Notes: generated by a model from the sequence alone, not told the origin. Shown: positions 42,559 to 53,447, counted from the stretch's first letter. The stretch: DNA of 64,000 nucleotides from Pseudomonadota bacterium (GCA_023387335.1 JAEWIF010000045.1:101296-165295); one strand, 5' to 3'. A program made the numbers and translations.

Positions 42559-44325
42559 AGCTCTTGTAGATGCTGGCGCGGCGCACCTTCATGGTGGCGG
42601 TGACTTCGCCGTCGTCGTGGTCCAGCTCCTTGGTGAGGAGGTGGAAACGCCGGATGTGCGCCACCTCGGCCAGCCGCGCGTTGCCTTGCCGGATCTCGCG
42701 ATCCACCAGCTCGCGCACCTGCGGCAGCTCGGCCAGCGATCGGAAATGCGTGAACGCCAGCCGCTGGTTCTCGGCCCACTTGCCCACCGTCTCGAAGTCG
42801 ATCTGCACCAGGGCCGAGACGAACTTGCGCGCCTCGGCCACGATGACGCATTCCTTGATGAAGGGACTGGCCTTCATCGTGTTCTCGATCTCCGAGGGCG
42901 TGAGGTTCTTGCCGCCCGCGGTGATCATCACGTCCTTGAGGCGGTCGACGATGCGGAAGTGGCCGTCCGCCAGCTCCACCACGTCGCCGGTGCGCAGCCA
43001 CCCGTCGACGAGGGCGGCCGCCGTCGCCTCGGGGTTCCTGTAGTAGCCCTGGAACACCACGCCGCCGCGCACCAGCAACTCGCCCTGCTCCGAGGTGCGG
43101 GCCTCCACGCCGACGGTGGCCCCGCCCACCGTGCCCCAGCGGATGTCGTCGCGGCGCTGGCCCAGCACCATGCCGCTGGACTCGGTCATGCCGTAGACCT
43201 CGATCAGCGGCACGCCCAGCGTGCGGAAGTAGCGCAGGATCAGCGGCGAGATCGGCGCCGCGCCGGTCAGCGCCACCTTCGCGCGGCGCAGGCCGATGAA
43301 GTTCTGCAGCGCGCGGAACACCAGCAGGTACCAGAACCCGAACACCAGCCGCTCGCCCAGGCTGCGCTGCGCCGCCGACTTGTGCGCGAACGGCTCGCAG
43401 GCCGCCATCGCCTTGCGGTACAGCGCGCGGCGCCACGCGCCGGTCTCCTGCATCTTGATCGAGATGGCCGAGTGCAGCTTCTCCCAGATGCGCGGCACGC
43501 CCAGGAACATGCTGGGCGCCACCTCGCGCAGGTCGTCCTGCACGGTGCGGATGGATTCGCCGAAGTCCACGCGCGAGCCCAGGTACACCGGCACGAAGGT
43601 GGTGAGCATCTGCTCGGCCACGTGGCACAGCGGCAGGTACGACAGGTGCGAGGTGTGCTCGTCCAGCCCGAGCCGCTCGATCACGCCGGGCGCCATCGCG
43701 GCGATGTTGCCGTAGCTGATCATCGCGCCCTTGGGCTTGCCGGTGGAGCCGGAGGTGTAGATCACGAGGCCGGTGTCGTCGAGGCCCTGCGAGGCCAGCA
43801 CCTGGTCGATGCGCGAGCGGTCGGGCGACGCCCTGCCCCGCTCTTCCAGTTCATGGAAGCCCAGCACCATGCCCGGCGCGCGCGCCTTCACGTCGGCCAG
43901 GCCCTTGCTCTCCATGACGACGACCGCGCGCACGGCCGGCAGCTGGTCGCGCGCGTCGAGCACCTTGTCGGCCTGCTCCTGGTCCTCGCAGATGACGACC
44001 TGCGCGTCGGAATGGCCGAGCACGTAGGCCACCTCGTTGGTCGGGCTGGTCGGGTACACGCCCACCGTGACCGCACCGACCAGGCCGGCGCCCAGCTGCG
44101 ACAGCACCCACTCGATGCGGTTCTCCGACAGCACGCCCACGTGGCCACCCGGCGGCAGGCCCAGCGAGGCCAGGCCCAGGCCCACGTCCATTGCCCGCTC
44201 GTGGTAGCGCGACCAGGTCAGCGGCTTCCAGATGCCGAAGCGCTTCTGGCGGATGGCGACCCGGTCGGGCGCGTGCCGCGCCTGGTGCCGCAGCGCCTGG
44301 GGCAGCGTGAGCGTGTAGGGCGCGC

Positions 44326-44329
<4 letters not shown>
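42527..44329 (-). CDS. AMP-dependent acyl-CoA synthetase (long-chain fatty acid CoA ligase type)
   Basis: The 600-residue enzyme activates a carboxylic acid as acyl-AMP and then acyl-CoA. The AMP-binding P-loop YTSGSTGKPKGAMISYGN, the YGMTESSGM motif, and the hinge/ATP motif WLRTGDVVELADGHFRIVDRLKD with GGKNLTPSEIEN are all present. The FadD15-like layout fits long-chain or large hydrophobic acids, but the substrate is not fixed by sequence. The start is the GTG at 44327-44329, which overlaps the livF stop as GTGA and has AAGAGG upstream; a GTG three codons earlier is less likely. Confidence 0.93.
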
Positions 44330-45167
<838 letters not shown>

Positions 45168-45168
<1 letters not shown>

Positions 45169-46352
45169 TACTGCAGGCTGATCCAGTCGGACACCGGCAG
45201 CATCTTCTGCTGCTTGAAGTCGGCCTTGTAGATGCGGCCGATCGGGATCGAGTTGCCCTTGATCGAGAGCGGCACGCCGATGATGCCGCCCGTGTCGAAG
45301 TTGCGGATCGAGCTCAGCGCGGTCTTGAGGTTCTTGCCATTGAGCTCGTTGCCCGCATCCAGGCAGCGGCGCGCCGCCTCAGTCAGCAGCATCGCGGCCA
45401 GGAAGCCCTGCATGTAGGCGGTGCTCTGGTACTCGGGCCGCATCTTGCGGATGCGCTCGAGCATCGGCGCCTTGCCCTCGGTGTCGTAGTGGTAGCGGTA
45501 GGGCATCACGCCCAGGAAGCCGTCGGCGTTGGCGCCCATGCGCATCACGGTGGAGTTGTCCATGGTCCAGAACGTGCCCATGAACTGCGACTTCAGGCCC
45601 TGCGCGCGCGCCTGGTTGATGAACTCCGGGATCGGTGCCGACACGTAGCCGTGGAAGATCGTGTAGTCCGGGTCGGCGCGGCGCAGCTTGATCACCTCGG
45701 TGGACACGTCCACGCTGCCCGGCGGCGTGACGATCTCCTGCACCAGGTTCAGGCCCAGCTTCTTGGTGTCGGCGCGCGCGGCCTCCACCGGGTCCTTGCC
45801 GAACTCGGTGTCGGAGTACACGAGGGCCACCTTGGCGCCCGGCTTGGCCTTGGCGATGTACTGCAGCAGGATGCCCACCATCTCGCTGTAGTCGGGGCCC
45901 ACCATGAACTGCAGCGGGTAGCGCTGGGCGTTGCTGATCTCGCGCGCGAACGAGGCGCCCGTCATGATCATCGAGCCCATGCGGTCCAGCTCCGGATTCA
46001 CCGCCTTCACGAAACCGGTGGAGTCGGCGTAGTACAGGTTCACCTTGTTCTGGCCGGTGATCTTCTTGAACGCGGCCATCGACTGGTCGACCTTGTACGC
46101 CGTGTCCTCGGGCACGTAGCGCACCTTGCGGCCCTTGATGCCGCCACCCTCGTTCAGGATCTGCAGGTAGTCCTTGATGCCGGCGTCGATGCCGATGCCG
46201 GCGAAGGCGAACACCCCGGTCATCGGCACCGAGGCGCCCAGGACGATGTCCTCCTGCGCGGCGGGGCGCGCCTGGGCCCGCACGGCCACCGGCAGGGCCG
46301 AGGCCGCTGCCGCGGCGGCGGCGGTGGTGAGGAACTTGCGCTTGGTGGTCAT
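45168..46352 (-). CDS. ABC transporter substrate-binding protein of the Liv/ligase operon
   Basis: The 394-residue protein starts with an Ala-rich signal (KRKFLTTAAAAAAASALPVAVRAQ). The type I binding fold follows: IVLGASVPMTGVFAFAGIGIDAGIKDYL, VRYVPEDTAYKVDQSMAAFK, VALVYSDTEFGKDPV. It belongs to the class seen beside acyl-CoA ligases, so an aromatic or aliphatic carboxylate ligand is more likely than an amino acid; this is an inference from context. AGGAG before the ATG is strong. It sits between livM and livF within one operon. Confidence 0.92.
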
Positions 46353-46390
46353 GGAAGTCTCCTGGTTGGAATGACGGGAAGGAACGGCGC

Positions 46391-47431
46391 TCAGGTGCGG
46401 AAGGGCCACAGGTGGAAGGTTCGGCGCACGCGGCGCCAGACTTCGGCCAGGCCCAGCGGCTCGAAGACGAGGAACAGCACGATCAGCGCGCCGAACACGG
46501 CGGTGCGCACCGGCGACAGGTACAGCACCGCATTGCCCGACAGCGGCAGCCAGCCCATCACGAGGCGCAGCACCTCGGGCACCAGCGTCATGAACACCGC
46601 GCCCAGCACGCTGCCCAGCACCGAGCCGAGGCCGCCGACGATGATCGCGGCCAGGAAGAAGATGGACATCACCAGCGGGAAGGTCTCGGGCGTCACCGCG
46701 CGGAAGAACAGCGCGTACAGCCCGCCCGCCACGCCGGCGTAGAACGAGGAGATGGCGAAGGCCAGCAGCTTGTAGCGAAGCAGCGGGATGCCCAGCACCT
46801 CGGCCGAGATGTCGCGGTCGCGGATGGCGATGAAGGCGCGGCCGATGCGCGTGCGCAGCAGGTTGGCCGCGCCCAGCAGCGCCGCCGCCGTGAGCGGGAC
46901 CACCAGCCAGTAGAAGCGGAACGAGTTGTCCAGCGCCAGCCCGAACACGTTGGCGGGCTTCACCGAGAGCCCGGCCGAGCCGCCGGTCAGCGAGGTGAAG
47001 TGCGAGAACACGAAGTGCGCCATCACGCCGGCCGCGATGGTGGCGATGGCCAGGTACAGGCCCTTCACCCGCAGCGAAGGCAGGCCGACGACCACGCCGC
47101 ACAGCAGCGCCACCACGCCGGCGACCGGCAGGCTCACGAGGGCCGGCACGCCCCAGCGCGCCTGCAGCACCGCCACCGTGTACGCGCCCACGCCCATGAA
47201 CGCCGCCTGGCCCAGGCTCACCAGCCCGGTGTAGCCGGTCAGGATGTTCAGCCCCGACGCGCTGATGACGTGGATCGCCACCAGGCAGGCCAGGTACAGC
47301 CAGTACTCGGAGGCCACGAAGGGAAACAGCACCAGCGCGACCGCCGCCGCCGCGACCCAGGCGCGCTGCGTGGGCGTGTCGAACAGCGCCGCATCGGCGG
47401 CGTAGGTCTGCTTGGCGGCACCGATCCGCAT
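46391..47431 (-). CDS. livM: Branched-chain-type ABC transporter permease LivM
   Basis: The 346-residue membrane protein has eight or more helices and the LivM core IHVISASGLNILTGYTGLVSLGQAAFMGVGAYTVAVL (about residues 53-89), GLYLAIATIAAGVMAHFVF and AIRDRDISAEVLGIPLLRYKLLAFAISSFYAGVAGGLYALF. It forms the channel with LivH. Its ATG directly follows the livH stop with no gap. Confidence 0.94.
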   Translation of the reverse strand: MRIGAAKQTYAADAALFDTPTQRAWVAAAAVALVLFPFVASEYWLYLACLVAIHVISASGLNILTGYTGLVSLGQAAFMGVGAYTVAVLQARWGVPALVSLPVAGVVALLCGVVVGLPSLRVKGLYLAIATIAAGVMAHFVFSHFTSLTGGSAGLSVKPANVFGLALDNSFRFYWLVVPLTAAALLGAANLLRTRIGRAFIAIRDRDISAEVLGIPLLRYKLLAFAISSFYAGVAGGLYALFFRAVTPETFPLVMSIFFLAAIIVGGLGSVLGSVLGAVFMTLVPEVLRLVMGWLPLSGNAVLYLSPVRTAVFGALIVLFLVFEPLGLAEVWRRVRRTFHLWPFRT

Positions 47432-48322
47432 CTACAACCTTTCGATCTCGTGGGTGCCGAACAGCCCGTACGGCCGCACCAGCAGCACCAGCACCAGCAG
47501 CAGGAAGGTGGCGAGCAGGCGGTACTCGCCGCCGATGTAGAAGCCGGTCAGCGCCTCGATCACGCCGACCACCAGCCCGCCGACCAGCGCGCCGAGCACG
47601 CTGTCGAGCCCGCCGAAGATGACGACCACCAGCACCGACAGGCCGAACACGCCCATCACCGAGGAGATCCCGCCGATGGAGCCCACCACGATGCCGGCCA
47701 CGCACGCGATCATCGCGGCCGCCACCCAGGCCAGCGAGAACACGCGCGGCACGTCGATGCCCATGGAGTACGCGGCCTGCTGGTCGGACGCCGTGGCCCG
47801 CAGCGCGACCCCGCCGCGCCAGTAGCGGAACGCCAGCAGCACGGCGCCGATCAGCAGCACCGCCACCACGAAGCCCCAGAACACCTTGGCCGACAGCAGC
47901 GCCTCGCCGATCTTCACCGGCGCGGAGGGGAAGAACTCCGGCAGCCGCTGCTGGTCGGCGGTCCAGATCAGCTCCACCGCGCCCACCAGGATGGAGCCCA
48001 GCCCCACCGTCACCATGAACGACGAGATCGGCGACTCGCCCAGCATCGGGCGGATCATCACGCGCTCCACCACCGCGCCGAACACGCCCGAGGCCAGCAT
48101 CGCGGCCGGGATCGCCGCCCACACCGGCAGCTTCAGGCCCGCGGTAAAGGCGAAGAACAGGTAGGCGCCGATCATCAGCATCTCGCCGATGGCGATGTTG
48201 ACCACGCGCGTGGCCTTGTAGATGGTGACGAACGCCAGGCCCGTGAGCGCATACAGGCCACCCGCGCCCATCCCCGAGAGCACGATCTCGAACAGCAGCC
48301 ACCCGTCGAATCCGCCGCTCAC
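47432..48322 (-). CDS. livH: Branched-chain-type ABC transporter permease LivH
   Basis: The 296-residue permease shows GMGAGGLYALTGLAFVTIYKATRVVNIAIGEMLMIGAYLFF near the start (residues 17-57) and the LivH loop RATASDQQAAYSMGIDVPRVFSLAWVAAAMIACVAGIVVG, with GGLDSVLGALVGGLVVGVIEAL at the end. The start is a GTG that overlaps the livG stop as GTGA, so the two are translationally coupled. Confidence 0.94.
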   Translation of the reverse strand: MSGGFDGWLLFEIVLSGMGAGGLYALTGLAFVTIYKATRVVNIAIGEMLMIGAYLFFAFTAGLKLPVWAAIPAAMLASGVFGAVVERVMIRPMLGESPISSFMVTVGLGSILVGAVELIWTADQQRLPEFFPSAPVKIGEALLSAKVFWGFVVAVLLIGAVLLAFRYWRGGVALRATASDQQAAYSMGIDVPRVFSLAWVAAAMIACVAGIVVGSIGGISSVMGVFGLSVLVVVIFGGLDSVLGALVGGLVVGVIEALTGFYIGGEYRLLATFLLLVLVLLVRPYGLFGTHEIERL

Positions 48323-49155
48323 CAGGCCACCTCCTGGCGCCGATGCCGCATGAACCGCTCGCGCAGCTGCGCCACGTCGCCCGAGCCGAGGTAGGCCTTC
48401 ACCACCTCCGGATTGCCCTGCACTTCCTGCGGCAGGCCGCGCGCGATCACCTGGCCGAAGTTGAGCACGACCACGTGGTCGGACAGGTCCATCACCATGC
48501 CCATGTCGTGCTCCACCATCAGCACCGTCACGCCCCAGTCGCGCCGCACTTCCAGGATGAAGCGCGCCATGTCCTCGGTCTCTTCGCGGTTCATGCCCGC
48601 GACCGGCTCGTCCAGCAGCAGCAGCCTGGGTTTCATCGCCAGCGCGCGGGCCAGCTCCACGCGCTTTTGCAGGCCGTACGACAGCGCGCCGACGGGCGCC
48701 TTGCGGATGTGGTCGATCTCGAGGAAGTCGATGATGCGTTCCTCGATCTCGGTGCGCAGCTCTTCCTCCTCGCGCCGCGCGGCGGCCGAGTAGAACAGCG
48801 CCCCCAGCGCGCCGGTCTTCAGGTGGCAGTGGCGCCCGAGCTTGATGTTGTCCAGCACGGTGAGGCCGCGGAACAGCGCGATGTTCTGGAAGGTGCGCGC
48901 CAGGCCCATGGCCGCGCGCTTCGGGGGAGCGACGCGCGTGATGTCGCGCTCTTCGAACCGCACCTGCCCCGTGGCCGGACGGTAGAAGCCCGAGATGGTG
49001 TTGAACACCGAGGTCTTGCCCGCGCCGTTGGGCCCGATCACCGAGGTGATGGAACCCGGCGCCACGTCGAACGCCACGTGGTTGAGCGCCTTCACGCCGC
49101 CGAACGCGAGCGTCAGCCCATCGACCTGCAGCAGTGGTGCACTCTCGGCGGCCAA
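48319..49155 (-). CDS. livG: Branched-chain-type ABC transporter ATP-binding protein LivG
   Basis: The 278-residue ATPase has Walker A GPNGAGKTSVFNTI, the LivG-type LARTFQNIALFRGLTVLDNIKLG, signature LSYGLQKRVELARALAM and Walker B LLLLDEPVAGMN. It is the first gene of the seven-gene operon. The start is a TTG at 49153-49155, supported by a strong GAGGAG six bases upstream; no ATG is nearby. The promoter must lie in the 146-nt gap to the divergent enoyl-CoA hydratase gene. Confidence 0.93.
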   Translation of the reverse strand: MAAESAPLLQVDGLTLAFGGVKALNHVAFDVAPGSITSVIGPNGAGKTSVFNTISGFYRPATGQVRFEERDITRVAPPKRAAMGLARTFQNIALFRGLTVLDNIKLGRHCHLKTGALGALFYSAAARREEEELRTEIEERIIDFLEIDHIRKAPVGALSYGLQKRVELARALAMKPRLLLLDEPVAGMNREETEDMARFILEVRRDWGVTVLMVEHDMGMVMDLSDHVVVLNFGQVIARGLPQEVQGNPEVVKAYLGSGDVAQLRERFMRHRRQEVAW

Positions 49156-49301
49156 GCGCTCTCCTCTTGATCTCGCACCGGCGGCGGCACGGGAAACCCC
49201 CGTTTCTCTACTCGCCGGTAACGTGCTGAATTACAAGTAGGTTGCCGCTCCTCGTGGGCTAGGGATTACCCGCGCGGGCGGCGCATTCGAGGGGAAACGC
49301 C

Positions 49302-50105
49302 ATGGCCGAGCATCACCACCACCTTCGCAGCGAGCGGCGCGGCGCCGTCGCACTGCTCACGCTCGATCGCGCGGGCGAAGCGAACACGCTGGACCCGCGA
49401 CTCGCGCGCGAGCTCGCCGACGCCGCCGCGGCCTGCGACGCGGACAAGAGCGTGCGCGCCGTGGTGCTCACCGGCAGCGGGCGCTTCTTCTGCGCGGGCG
49501 GCGACGTCAAGGCGATGGCGGGATTCGGCGACGCGGTCGGCGAGCGCATCAAGGCCTTGGCCGACGACCTGCACCGCGCCATCTCTACGTTCGCGCGGAT
49601 GGACGCGCCGCTGGTGGTCGCGGTCAACGGCTGCGCCGCGGGCGCGGGCCTGAGCCTCGCGGCGATCGGCGACCTGGTGGTGGCCGCCGACGACGCGCAT
49701 TTCACGATGGCCTATGCCGGCGTGGGCCTGAGCCCCGACGGCAGCTCCACCTGGTACCTGCCGCGCCTGATCGGCCTGCGCCGCACGCAGGAGCTGATGT
49801 TCACGAACCGGCGCCTGTCCGCGCGGGAGGCGCTGGAGTGGGGCCTGGTGCACCAGCTCGCGCCGGCGTCATCGGCGCTGGACGAGGCGCTGCGCCGGGC
49901 CGAGTCGCTGGCCAGCGGCGCGTCCGCGTCGCACGCGAGCATCAAGCGGCTGCTGCTCGCGAGCTGGGGCAACGGGCTGGAGGCCCAGATGGAACTGGAA
50001 GGCCGCGCGATCGCCGCTTGCGCGGCGGGGGCGGAGGGTCGCGAAGGGATCGCCGCGTTCGCGGAGAAGCGCGCACCGAGGTTCCAGGGGACGACGGGCA
50101 CCTAG
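49302..50105 (+). CDS. Enoyl-CoA hydratase/isomerase family protein
   Basis: The 267-residue crotonase-fold protein has the oxyanion-hole motifs VVLTGSGRFFCAGGDVKAM and VNGCAAGAGLSLAAIGDLVVAADDAHFTMAYAGVGLSPDG. The second catalytic Glu of classic hydratases is replaced by Gly/Leu-Ser-Pro-Asp-Gly, which suggests an isomerase or PaaG-like activity. GAGGGGA before the ATG supports the start. It is divergent from the Liv/ligase operon and could act on the acyl-CoA that the ligase makes. Confidence 0.88.
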   Translation: MAEHHHHLRSERRGAVALLTLDRAGEANTLDPRLARELADAAAACDADKSVRAVVLTGSGRFFCAGGDVKAMAGFGDAVGERIKALADDLHRAISTFARMDAPLVVAVNGCAAGAGLSLAAIGDLVVAADDAHFTMAYAGVGLSPDGSSTWYLPRLIGLRRTQELMFTNRRLSAREALEWGLVHQLAPASSALDEALRRAESLASGASASHASIKRLLLASWGNGLEAQMELEGRAIAACAAGAEGREGIAAFAEKRAPRFQGTTGT

Positions 50106-50671
50106 TGCGCCGCGTGCTCCCGCTGCGCGAACAGCTCCACCATCGCCTCGTTGAACTGCGGGATGTCGTCCGGCTTGCGGCTGGACACCCAGTTGCCGTC
50201 CTTCACCACCGCCTGGTCGCTCCACTGCGCGCCCGCGTTCTTCAGGTCGTCCTGGAGCGTGTGGTAGCTGGTGAGCTTGCGGCCCTTCACCAGGCCGGCG
50301 GAGACCAGCAGCCACGACGCGTGGCAGATGACCGCGAACGGCTTGCCTTCGCGCTGCATCGCCTGCACGAACTGCTGCGCCTTCGGCATCACGCGCAGCG
50401 CGTCGGCGTTCATCACGCCGCCCGGCAGCAGCACCGCATCGAACTGCGCGGGATCGGCCTGGTCCAGCGTGAGGTCCACCGCCACCTTGTCGGCGGGCTT
50501 GTCGTGGTTGAAGCCCTGGATCTGGCCCGGCTTGGCCGAGACCACGCTGGCTTTCGCCCCGGCCGCCTGCAGCGCCTTGCGAGGTTCGGTGAGCTCGGCC
50601 TGCTCGAAGCCGTCGAGCGCGAGGATGGCGACCTTCAGGCCGCCGAGGTCGTGTTTCGTGGGGGAAGCCAT
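50102..50671 (-). CDS. DJ-1/PfpI family glutamine-amidotransferase-like protein
   Basis: The 189-residue protein has the DJ-1/PfpI fold: VAILALDGFEQAELTEPRKAL, DAVLLPGGVMNADALRV, and the nucleophile elbow FAVICHASWLLVSAGLVKGRKLTSY with the reactive Cys followed by His. Members are stress-related deglycase/chaperone-like proteins such as YhbO. The acidic Glu near the start that tunes the Cys (FEQAEL) is present. The stop overlaps the convergent enoyl-CoA hydratase stop by 4 nt. Confidence 0.9.
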   Translation of the reverse strand: MASPTKHDLGGLKVAILALDGFEQAELTEPRKALQAAGAKASVVSAKPGQIQGFNHDKPADKVAVDLTLDQADPAQFDAVLLPGGVMNADALRVMPKAQQFVQAMQREGKPFAVICHASWLLVSAGLVKGRKLTSYHTLQDDLKNAGAQWSDQAVVKDGNWVSSRKPDDIPQFNEAMVELFAQREHAAH

Positions 50672-50759
50672 GGATGGGAACTCCTTCTGATCCCGCCCAT
50701 GGTCGCGAACGACGCGGTGCCGCGCTGTCGGTTCGCCCTGCCGATGCCTGTAGGACTTG

Positions 50760-51029
50760 TCAGTCCCCGTCGCCGAACAGGTCGCGCAGCGTCTTGCCGC
50801 CGTCCGGCGATGGCGAGGTGCGCGGCCGGCCCTTCGGATACTCCTCCGCGATCCGGTCTTCCCAGTACGTGCCCGGGTTCGGCGCGTTGCACAGGCGCCG
50901 GAACACTTCCTCCGGCACATGCACGTAGGCCAGCACGTTGCCCTGGTCGAAGTGCAGGTCCAGCTGGCGCGACGCGGGGTCGTAGTCCGCCTTGCGCAGG
51001 CGGCCGGTGGTGAAGGTGCGGACGGGCAT
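50760..51029 (-). CDS. KTSC domain protein
   Basis: The 89-residue protein has RKADYDPASRQLDLHFDQGNVLAYVHVPEEVFRRLCNAPNPGTYWEDRIAEEYP (residues 12-65). This follows the KTSC pattern of a short beta sheet plus a Tyr-containing motif found alone or fused to lysyl-tRNA-synthetase-like domains. Function of the stand-alone form is unknown, perhaps nucleic-acid binding. The acidic end TLRDLFGDGD is typical. It lies between a PfpI gene and the divergent hemerythrin gene. Confidence 0.78.
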   Translation of the reverse strand: MPVRTFTTGRLRKADYDPASRQLDLHFDQGNVLAYVHVPEEVFRRLCNAPNPGTYWEDRIAEEYPKGRPRTSPSPDGGKTLRDLFGDGD

Positions 51030-51157
51030 GGCGCCACCAGTCTACGCCCCGTAGGCCTGCGACTACGCCAAGCTCCGACGCCCTCACCTGCCGCTCGGGG
51101 GGCCTCTTGCGTAGCCTGTCGCCTGGACCTTCCCAACGGACGACAAAGGAGAACCCC

Positions 51158-51601
51158 ATGGCCCAACAGGACGCCTGTACCCTGCTCGACGAGGACCACA
51201 ACCACGTGGCCCGGCTGTTCGAGCAATACAAGGCCGCGCACGACAACAGCCACAAGCGCGTGCTGGCCCAGCAGATCTGCCACGAGCTCACCGTGCACAC
51301 GCAGATCGAGGACGAGATCTTCTATCCCGCCTTCCGCCAGGCCACCGGCGACGAAGGGCTGGTGAAGGAAGCGGTGCACGAGCACCACGAAGCGCGCGAA
51401 CTGATCGCGAAGATCGAAGGCTCCCCGCAGCCCGACGACAAGGTGATGCTCGACCTGGAAGACGCGGTGCTGCACCACGTGAACGACGAGCGCGAGAAGA
51501 TGTTCCCGAAGGCGCGCAAGGCGCAGAACCTGGACCTGATGCAGCTGGCCGACCGGCTCGAGGCACGCAAGTCCGAGCTGACCGCCGCCCACCCGGCATG
51601 A
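51158..51601 (+). CDS. Hemerythrin HHE domain protein
   Basis: The 147-residue four-helix protein carries the iron-binding pattern: His in LLDEDHNHVARLFEQYK, HELTVHTQIEDEIFYP with the His-Glu pair, VHEHHEARELI, and LHHVNDEREKMFPKAR. A di-iron centre binding oxygen or nitric oxide, or sensing oxidants, is expected. AAAGGAG precedes the ATG with good spacing. The stop overlaps the start of a small membrane-protein gene (ATGA). Confidence 0.9.
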   Translation: MAQQDACTLLDEDHNHVARLFEQYKAAHDNSHKRVLAQQICHELTVHTQIEDEIFYPAFRQATGDEGLVKEAVHEHHEARELIAKIEGSPQPDDKVMLDLEDAVLHHVNDEREKMFPKARKAQNLDLMQLADRLEARKSELTAAHPA

Positions 51602-52071
51602 ACACCCGGCCCTGGTCGCAGGCGCTGCGCGAAGGCGCGGTGGCCGGCACCGCCGCCGGCCTGCTCTCCAGCGCGGCGCTGGCCGCCACCGGCAAGCGCC
51701 AGGCCGGGAGCATGGCCGCGCCGTTCAACGCCACCAGCCACTGGCTGTGGGGCGACAGGGCCTTGTACGAGGACCGCGCCAGCGTGCGCCACACGCTCGT
51801 GGGCTTCGTCACCCAGAACGCCGCGGCGGTCTTCTGGGCGGCGATCTACGCCGCGCTGTGGGGCCACCGGCCCGAGGCCAAGCGGGTGCCGGACGCGATC
51901 GCGGGCGGCATCGCCACCAGTGCGGCCGCTTACCTGATCGACTACAGCATCACGCCGAAGCGGCTCACGCCCGGCTACGAGCACCGGCTGGACGGCAAGG
52001 GCATGTTCGCCGTGTACGCGGCGCTGGCCGCGGGCTTCGCGCTCGGCGCCCTGGCGCTGCGCCGCCGCTGA
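51598..52071 (+). CDS. Small membrane protein coupled to hemerythrin
   Basis: The 157-residue product has three or four hydrophobic segments (GAVAGTAAGLLSSAALAAT, LVGFVTQNAAAVFWAAIYAALWG, AIAGGIATSAAAYLIDYSI, MFAVYAALAAGFALGALAL). Between these are FNATSHWLWGDRALYEDRASVRHTLVG and TPKRLTPGYEHRLDGKGMF, conserved-looking loops with several His and Arg. I do not recognise a named family. The ATGA overlap with the hemerythrin gene makes a shared function likely, but which is not known. Confidence 0.78.
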   Translation: MNTRPWSQALREGAVAGTAAGLLSSAALAATGKRQAGSMAAPFNATSHWLWGDRALYEDRASVRHTLVGFVTQNAAAVFWAAIYAALWGHRPEAKRVPDAIAGGIATSAAAYLIDYSITPKRLTPGYEHRLDGKGMFAVYAALAAGFALGALALRRR

Positions 52072-52090
52072 ACCACGCGCCCGTTCACGT

Positions 52091-53272
52091 TCACGGCGTC
52101 AGCACCACCTTGCGGCAGTCTTCCTGCTTGTCGTTGAAGACCTCGTAGCCGCGCGCCGCGTCGGCCAGCTTCATGCGGTGGCTGATGATCACCTCGGGCT
52201 TGAGCGCGCCCTCGCCGATCTTCTCCAGCAGCTCGGGCAGGAAGCGCTGCACGTGGGTCTGGCCCATCTTGAAGGTCAGGCCCTTGTCGAACGCGTCGCC
52301 GAACAGGAAGCCGTGGATGAAGCCGGCGTACACGCCCGGCACGCTCACCACGCCGCCGCGCCGCGTGGCCGCGATGCACTGGCGCAGCGCCTTGCCGCTG
52401 GAGCCTTCCATCTTCAGGTTGGTGAGCGTGGTCTCGATCGCGCTGCCCTTGGCCTCGAAGCCGACCGCGTCGATGGTGGCGTCCACGCCGTGGCCCTGCG
52501 TGGCGCCCAGGATCACCTCGGCCGGGTCCTCGTCCTTGTCGAAGTTGATCGGGATCACGCCGTAGGTCGCCTGAGCGAACCGCAGGCGGTACTCGTGGTG
52601 GTCGACCATGAAGATCTTCTCGGCGCCGAGCAGCCGCGCGCTGGCGGCGCTCATCAGCCCGACCGGGCCGGCGCCGAAGATGGCCACGCTGCTGCCGCGC
52701 CCGAGGTCGGCGTTCACCGCGGCCTGGTAGCCCGTGGGCAGGATGTCCGAGAGGAACAGCACCTGCTCGTCCGACAGTCCCGACGGGATGACGATGGGGC
52801 CCGAGTTGGCCTTGGGCACGCGCACGAACTGCGCCTGCCCGCCGGGATAGCCGCCGTACAGGTGGCTGTAGCCGAACAGGCCGGCGCCCGAGGTGGCGTT
52901 CTTCTTGTTCAGCAGCGCTCCGCGGCCTTCCAGCTTGCCGGTCTGCGGATTGGTGGTCTCGCAGGCGGCGAACAGCGACTTGGCGCAGTAGTAGCAGGCG
53001 CCGCAGGCGATGACGAAGGGAACGACCACGCGGTCGCCACGTTTCAGTTTCGTGACACCCGGGCCGACGTCCTCGACCACGCCCATGAACTCATGGCCGA
53101 GGATGTCGCCGTGCTTCACCATCGGGATCTTGCCGCGGTAGATGTGGAGGTCGGAGCCGCAGATGGCGGTGGCCGTCACGCGCAGCAGGATGTCGTCGTC
53201 GGCCTGGCGCACGGGATCGGGGACGGTTTCGACACGGACGTCCTTGGAGCCGTGGTAGGTGAGAGCCTGCAT
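52091..53272 (-). CDS. Zinc-dependent alcohol dehydrogenase (glutathione-independent formaldehyde dehydrogenase-like)
   Basis: The 393-residue MDR enzyme has catalytic-zinc ligands in TAICGSDLHIYRG and GDILGHEFMGVVEDVG, structural-zinc cysteines in IACGACYYCAKSLFAACE, and the Rossmann motif VAIFGAGPVGLMSAASARLLGA. The large insert before the Rossmann fold (NKKNATSGAGLFGYSHLYGGYPGGQAQFVRVP, about residues 122-153) is typical of the formaldehyde-dehydrogenase-like subfamily. Substrate is open. It is divergent from the hybrid kinase gene, with an AATCGCC/GGCGATT inverted repeat between them at 53355-53375. Confidence 0.9.
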   Translation of the reverse strand: MQALTYHGSKDVRVETVPDPVRQADDDILLRVTATAICGSDLHIYRGKIPMVKHGDILGHEFMGVVEDVGPGVTKLKRGDRVVVPFVIACGACYYCAKSLFAACETTNPQTGKLEGRGALLNKKNATSGAGLFGYSHLYGGYPGGQAQFVRVPKANSGPIVIPSGLSDEQVLFLSDILPTGYQAAVNADLGRGSSVAIFGAGPVGLMSAASARLLGAEKIFMVDHHEYRLRFAQATYGVIPINFDKDEDPAEVILGATQGHGVDATIDAVGFEAKGSAIETTLTNLKMEGSSGKALRQCIAATRRGGVVSVPGVYAGFIHGFLFGDAFDKGLTFKMGQTHVQRFLPELLEKIGEGALKPEVIISHRMKLADAARGYEVFNDKQEDCRKVVLTP

Positions 53273-53447
53273 GGAGGGGGGATCCTTTTTCTGTGTCGAG
53301 GCATCCTCGGCCATGCGGAACGCGGCTGTTTGTAGGACGAACTTGGCGGTTGGAAATCGCCTTTCATAGGCGATTGCACGCACACGACCCGGTCGCATGA
53401 GCTTGCTATCCTGTGATCTTTCCGCGCGAGCGATCAGGATCACCGGA

